In this document: positions 61,733-64,000 of the stretch, one piece after another
How positions within the stretch are numbered: position 1 is the first letter of the stretch
Layout: every line of letters starts with the position of its first letter
Assembly: GCF_900106805.1 (NCBI RefSeq)
Contig: NZ_FNNP01000001.1
Coordinates: 1,488,001 to 1,552,000 of the forward strand
Length of the DNA stretch: 64,000 nucleotides
Source: Ruegeria halocynthiae
GTDB lineage: Bacteria > Pseudomonadota > Alphaproteobacteria > Rhodobacterales > Rhodobacteraceae
Direction of reading: 5' to 3'
The notes under the pieces: generated by a model
The model's input: only the letters and a program-made list of their open reading frames with translations
Databases searched by the model: none
Told to the model about the DNA's origin: nothing
Translations under genes and position numbers: made by a program

Positions 61733-63412
61733 TTACCGCTCTGTCAGCTTTAGCTCGATCCGGCGGTTTTGGGCGCGCGCTTCGGGGGTGTCTGCCGGGT
61801 TGACGGGCTGGAATTCTCCGAACCCGTTCGCAGCCAGCCGATCTGGCGGAATGCCCAGCGCGTCAACCATATAGCGTACCACTGACAAGGCGCGACCCTG
61901 GCTGAGTTCCCAATTGTCGCGATACCGTCCGCTGCCAGCAAGCGGCACGTTATCGGTGTGTCCATCAACCCTGATGACCCAGTTCAAACCCTCGGGTATT
62001 TCGGCGGCAACGCTCCGCAGGATATTGGCCACCTTCGCGACCTCCTGACGACCTTCGGCAGACAGGGTTGCCGATCCGGTTGCAAATAAAACTTCTGAGG
62101 AAAAGACGAAGCGATCGCCTTCAATCCGCACACCGGCTTGATCGCCCAGCACATCCCGCAACCGCCCAAAAAACTCTGAGCGATACCGCTGCAGATCCTC
62201 TGCTTGCGCGGTCAGTTCCTGGTTCTGGCCTGCCAGCTTCTCAGCCTCGGCTTCCAGCCGGATACGTTCTGCCTCTTCCAGCAGGCGGCGGCGACGTTCT
62301 TCCGAAGCCGCACGAGCCAATGCGGCGTTCAGGTCTTGCCCGAGCGTCTGGATCTGGATTTCGGCCGCTGCATTGCGGTCTTCGTAGTCGTCCAGCAATG
62401 CCTGCAGCGAGCCCAATTGACTGCGCAGGGCCGCCATCTGCTGGTTCAACAGCGCAGTTTGACGTTGCGCCTCGGTGGAGACTTCTTTTTCGGACGCAAG
62501 CGCATCGCGGGCTATGGCCAGCAGCGCTGCGCGTTCCTCGGCCAGTGATCTTTGTTCGTCTGCGTTGGCCTGCGTTTGCGACTGCGCATCCAATGCGGCC
62601 TGTAACTGTGCCTTCAGTTCTTCGGCATTTATCTCACCGAACTGACGTTCCAACTCTGCTTTTGCAACCTGCGCGGCGGCCAACAATGTCAGGGTTTCCT
62701 CAGCCTCTTTGCGCTGTGCTTCCAGCGCCAGTGTCATCGCGGTCAGCTCTGCATCCGCGTTCTGCAGGCGATTTCGCAACGACTCGGCGGCGGCGGCCTC
62801 GGCGAGGCGGGCCGCCTCTTCCTCGGTCAATTGCTGTTCCAACTCGGTAATCTGAGCCGTTTGCGTATCCTTGTTGGCTTGAAGATCTGCCACCAATGCC
62901 TCAAGCGCTTCACGCCGCGCTGCAGTCAGGCGTGCAGCTTCGGTCTGAGCGTCGATTTCGTCACGGCTTTGGGCAAGCGCCAGGTTCAGCGCTTCTTGTT
63001 CACTTAGCAGTTCTTCGCGCTGTGTCTCCAGCGTTGCGATATCACCCTGCGCGCGCTCCTGATCGGCCAGCAGCGCCGCAACCTGCGCTTCAAAATCGGT
63101 AATGCGGCTTTGTGCCTGCGCCAGATCATCTTCGACCCGGTTCAGCGTCGTATTCAAAGTTCCAAGACGCGCTTGAAGGCGGCTGTTCTCACGCTCCTCC
63201 AAACCAAGCGCCCCGGCCAGAGCGGCGATTTCGTCGGACAGTGCAGTCAGTTCATCCTGTTGCCCCGAGATGGTCTCGCGCAGCACGAACTGTACGATCA
63301 TGAAGATGGTCAGCACAAAGGTTAGTACCATCAACAGTCCCGTCATCGCGTCCACAAAACCGGGCCAGACCGAGCCCGAGAATCGTTGACCTGTGCGGCG
63401 GGACAGCGCCAT
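61733..63412 (-). CDS. Membrane-anchored OmpA/MotB-like protein with a long coiled coil
   Basis: 559 residues. A single N-terminal helix (GFVDAMTGLLMVLTFVLTIF) is followed by about 350 residues of Glu/Ala/Leu/Gln heptads, then an OmpA-like peptidoglycan-binding domain (FATGSATLSAEGRQEVAKVA; VIRVDGHTDNVPLAG; LAANGFGEFQPVNP; RAQNRRIELKLTER). The layout is that of MotB/peptidoglycan anchors. It is 3 bp downstream of a MotA/ExbB-like gene, so the two should form a proton-driven complex. Role unknown; flagellar genes are not present. Confidence 0.9.
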   Translation of the reverse strand: MALSRRTGQRFSGSVWPGFVDAMTGLLMVLTFVLTIFMIVQFVLRETISGQQDELTALSDEIAALAGALGLEERENSRLQARLGTLNTTLNRVEDDLAQAQSRITDFEAQVAALLADQERAQGDIATLETQREELLSEQEALNLALAQSRDEIDAQTEAARLTAARREALEALVADLQANKDTQTAQITELEQQLTEEEAARLAEAAAAESLRNRLQNADAELTAMTLALEAQRKEAEETLTLLAAAQVAKAELERQFGEINAEELKAQLQAALDAQSQTQANADEQRSLAEERAALLAIARDALASEKEVSTEAQRQTALLNQQMAALRSQLGSLQALLDDYEDRNAAAEIQIQTLGQDLNAALARAASEERRRRLLEEAERIRLEAEAEKLAGQNQELTAQAEDLQRYRSEFFGRLRDVLGDQAGVRIEGDRFVFSSEVLFATGSATLSAEGRQEVAKVANILRSVAAEIPEGLNWVIRVDGHTDNVPLAGSGRYRDNWELSQGRALSVVRYMVDALGIPPDRLAANGFGEFQPVNPADTPEARAQNRRIELKLTER

Positions 63413-63415
63413 CCG

Positions 63416-64000
63416 TTACTCTCCTTCCGGGGGGGTACGCACCGCGCCGCGTGGAAGGGTCAGCGCCTTGACCAGAAGTTCGAAATCCTTGCGCAACTCA
63501 TTCATACTGTCTTGTCGCCCGGCAGAAATTTCTTCGAGGATACGCAGCAGTTGAACATCCATCGACCGCAGCCGCATCCGACTTTCGGCATCAATACCCT
63601 CGCCCGCACCATGTTCGCGCATGTGATCGAGCAACGCATCCTGCCCCAGTGCCACGCGCTCTAGTGCAGCCGTAACGCCTTCGGTCTGAGCCTGACGCTT
63701 GTTCATTTCGCCAATTGCACCCACCAGCTGCCCCAGATTGGCAGACACGTCCGCACGATCAGACTCCTGCGCCGAGAACATATCCTGCAGTGCGTCCATC
63801 TGCTCTGACATCGCGTCCAAAACCGGCGTCAGCACCGCCAGTTCTGCACCGCCTTCGTCACCCGCAGTAAAGCCGACACGAGTGATCGAGGACAGCCACT
63901 CTTCCAATTCACGATAGAACCGATTCTGTCCGTGACCGGCAAACAGCTCCAAAAGCCCTACGATCAGTGACCCGGCCAACCCCAGAAGGGACGAACCGAA
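63416..64000 (-). CDS. MotA/ExbB-like proton channel family protein, C-terminal part (runs off the window)
   Basis: The frame stays open to base 64000. The visible 195 residues begin FGSSLLGLAGSLIVGLLELF, a MotA/TolQ/ExbB-type membrane helix, then a long Asp/Glu/Met/Gln-rich region (SEQMDALQDMFSAQESDRAD). It ends 3 bp before the OmpA-like gene. The N-terminal helices are outside the window. The extended C-terminal helix is atypical of MotA, so the exact subfamily is uncertain. Confidence 0.78.
   Translation of the reverse strand, partial: FGSSLLGLAGSLIVGLLELFAGHGQNRFYRELEEWLSSITRVGFTAGDEGGAELAVLTPVLDAMSEQMDALQDMFSAQESDRADVSANLGQLVGAIGEMNKRQAQTEGVTAALERVALGQDALLDHMREHGAGEGIDAESRMRLRSMDVQLLRILEEISAGRQDSMNELRKDFELLVKALTLPRGAVRTPPEGE

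Overview
The window looks like chromosomal DNA of an alphaproteobacterium of the order Rhodobacterales, most likely a Ruegeria-like member of the marine Roseobacter group. This is an inference from the proteins and gene neighbourhoods. They include a fused sulfate adenylyltransferase/APS kinase, a DUF1467 gene next to methylmalonyl-CoA epimerase, DUF1150 next to a small heat-shock gene, UbiK-lgt-midA-pgeF, a Hint-domain protein and a five-gene F1 ATP synthase cluster. Coding density is high, starts often overlap the preceding stop as ATGA, and the sequence is GC-rich. I see no rRNA, tRNA, CRISPR array, insertion sequence, integrase or prophage.

Layout. 1-7.0 kb: the tail of a nitroreductase, a CysZ/EI24-like membrane protein, mce-DUF1467, a stand-alone response regulator, aspS, and a CPBP protease-pabC-pabB block. 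7.2-17.2 kb: carB, a MarR-controlled RND efflux pair, a long-form beta-ketoacyl-ACP synthase III, and a secreted protein with five 45-bp tandem repeats. 17.4-26.9 kb: a putative DNA-binding protein, tdk, a hydroxyacid dehydrogenase-csaA-proC run, ybjN-like, ubiK, lgt-midA-pgeF, small ORFs, a Hint protein and an Lrp regulator. 27.1-30.3 kb: trxB, an orphan RES-domain gene and a membrane [2Fe-2S]-adenylate cyclase, all co-directional. 30.5-36.7 kb: sat-cysC, a PhzF-like gene, DUF1150-hsp20, a YdcH-like gene, and purE-(P5CR-like)-purK.

36.7-51.7 kb: a PhnM-like amidohydrolase coupled to a secreted lipase-like hydrolase, a DMT transporter, groES-groEL with a CIRCE operator, a DUF2161 nuclease-like gene, a TraB/GumN protein, manganese pyrophosphatase, a HAD hydrolase, MaoC, ribF-ycgN-threonine aldolase, an HCCA isomerase-like gene, prs, a nitroreductase and an H-type lectin-domain protein. 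51.8-56.7 kb: atpHAGDC. 57-64 kb: a methyltransferase, gloB, clpA, a DJ-1/PfpI protein and a MotB/OmpA-like plus MotA/ExbB-like pair that runs off the window.

Most genes are housekeeping: purine, pyrimidine, folate, proline and flavin synthesis, sulfate activation, ATP synthesis and protein folding. The least ordinary parts are the trxB-RES-[2Fe-2S]-cyclase run, a ROSE-like RNA thermometer candidate in front of hsp20, the Gly/Lys/His repeat protein, the reductase-like gene inside purEK, and the PhnM-hydrolase pair with no other phosphonate genes. All functions come from reading the sequence; no database search was run.
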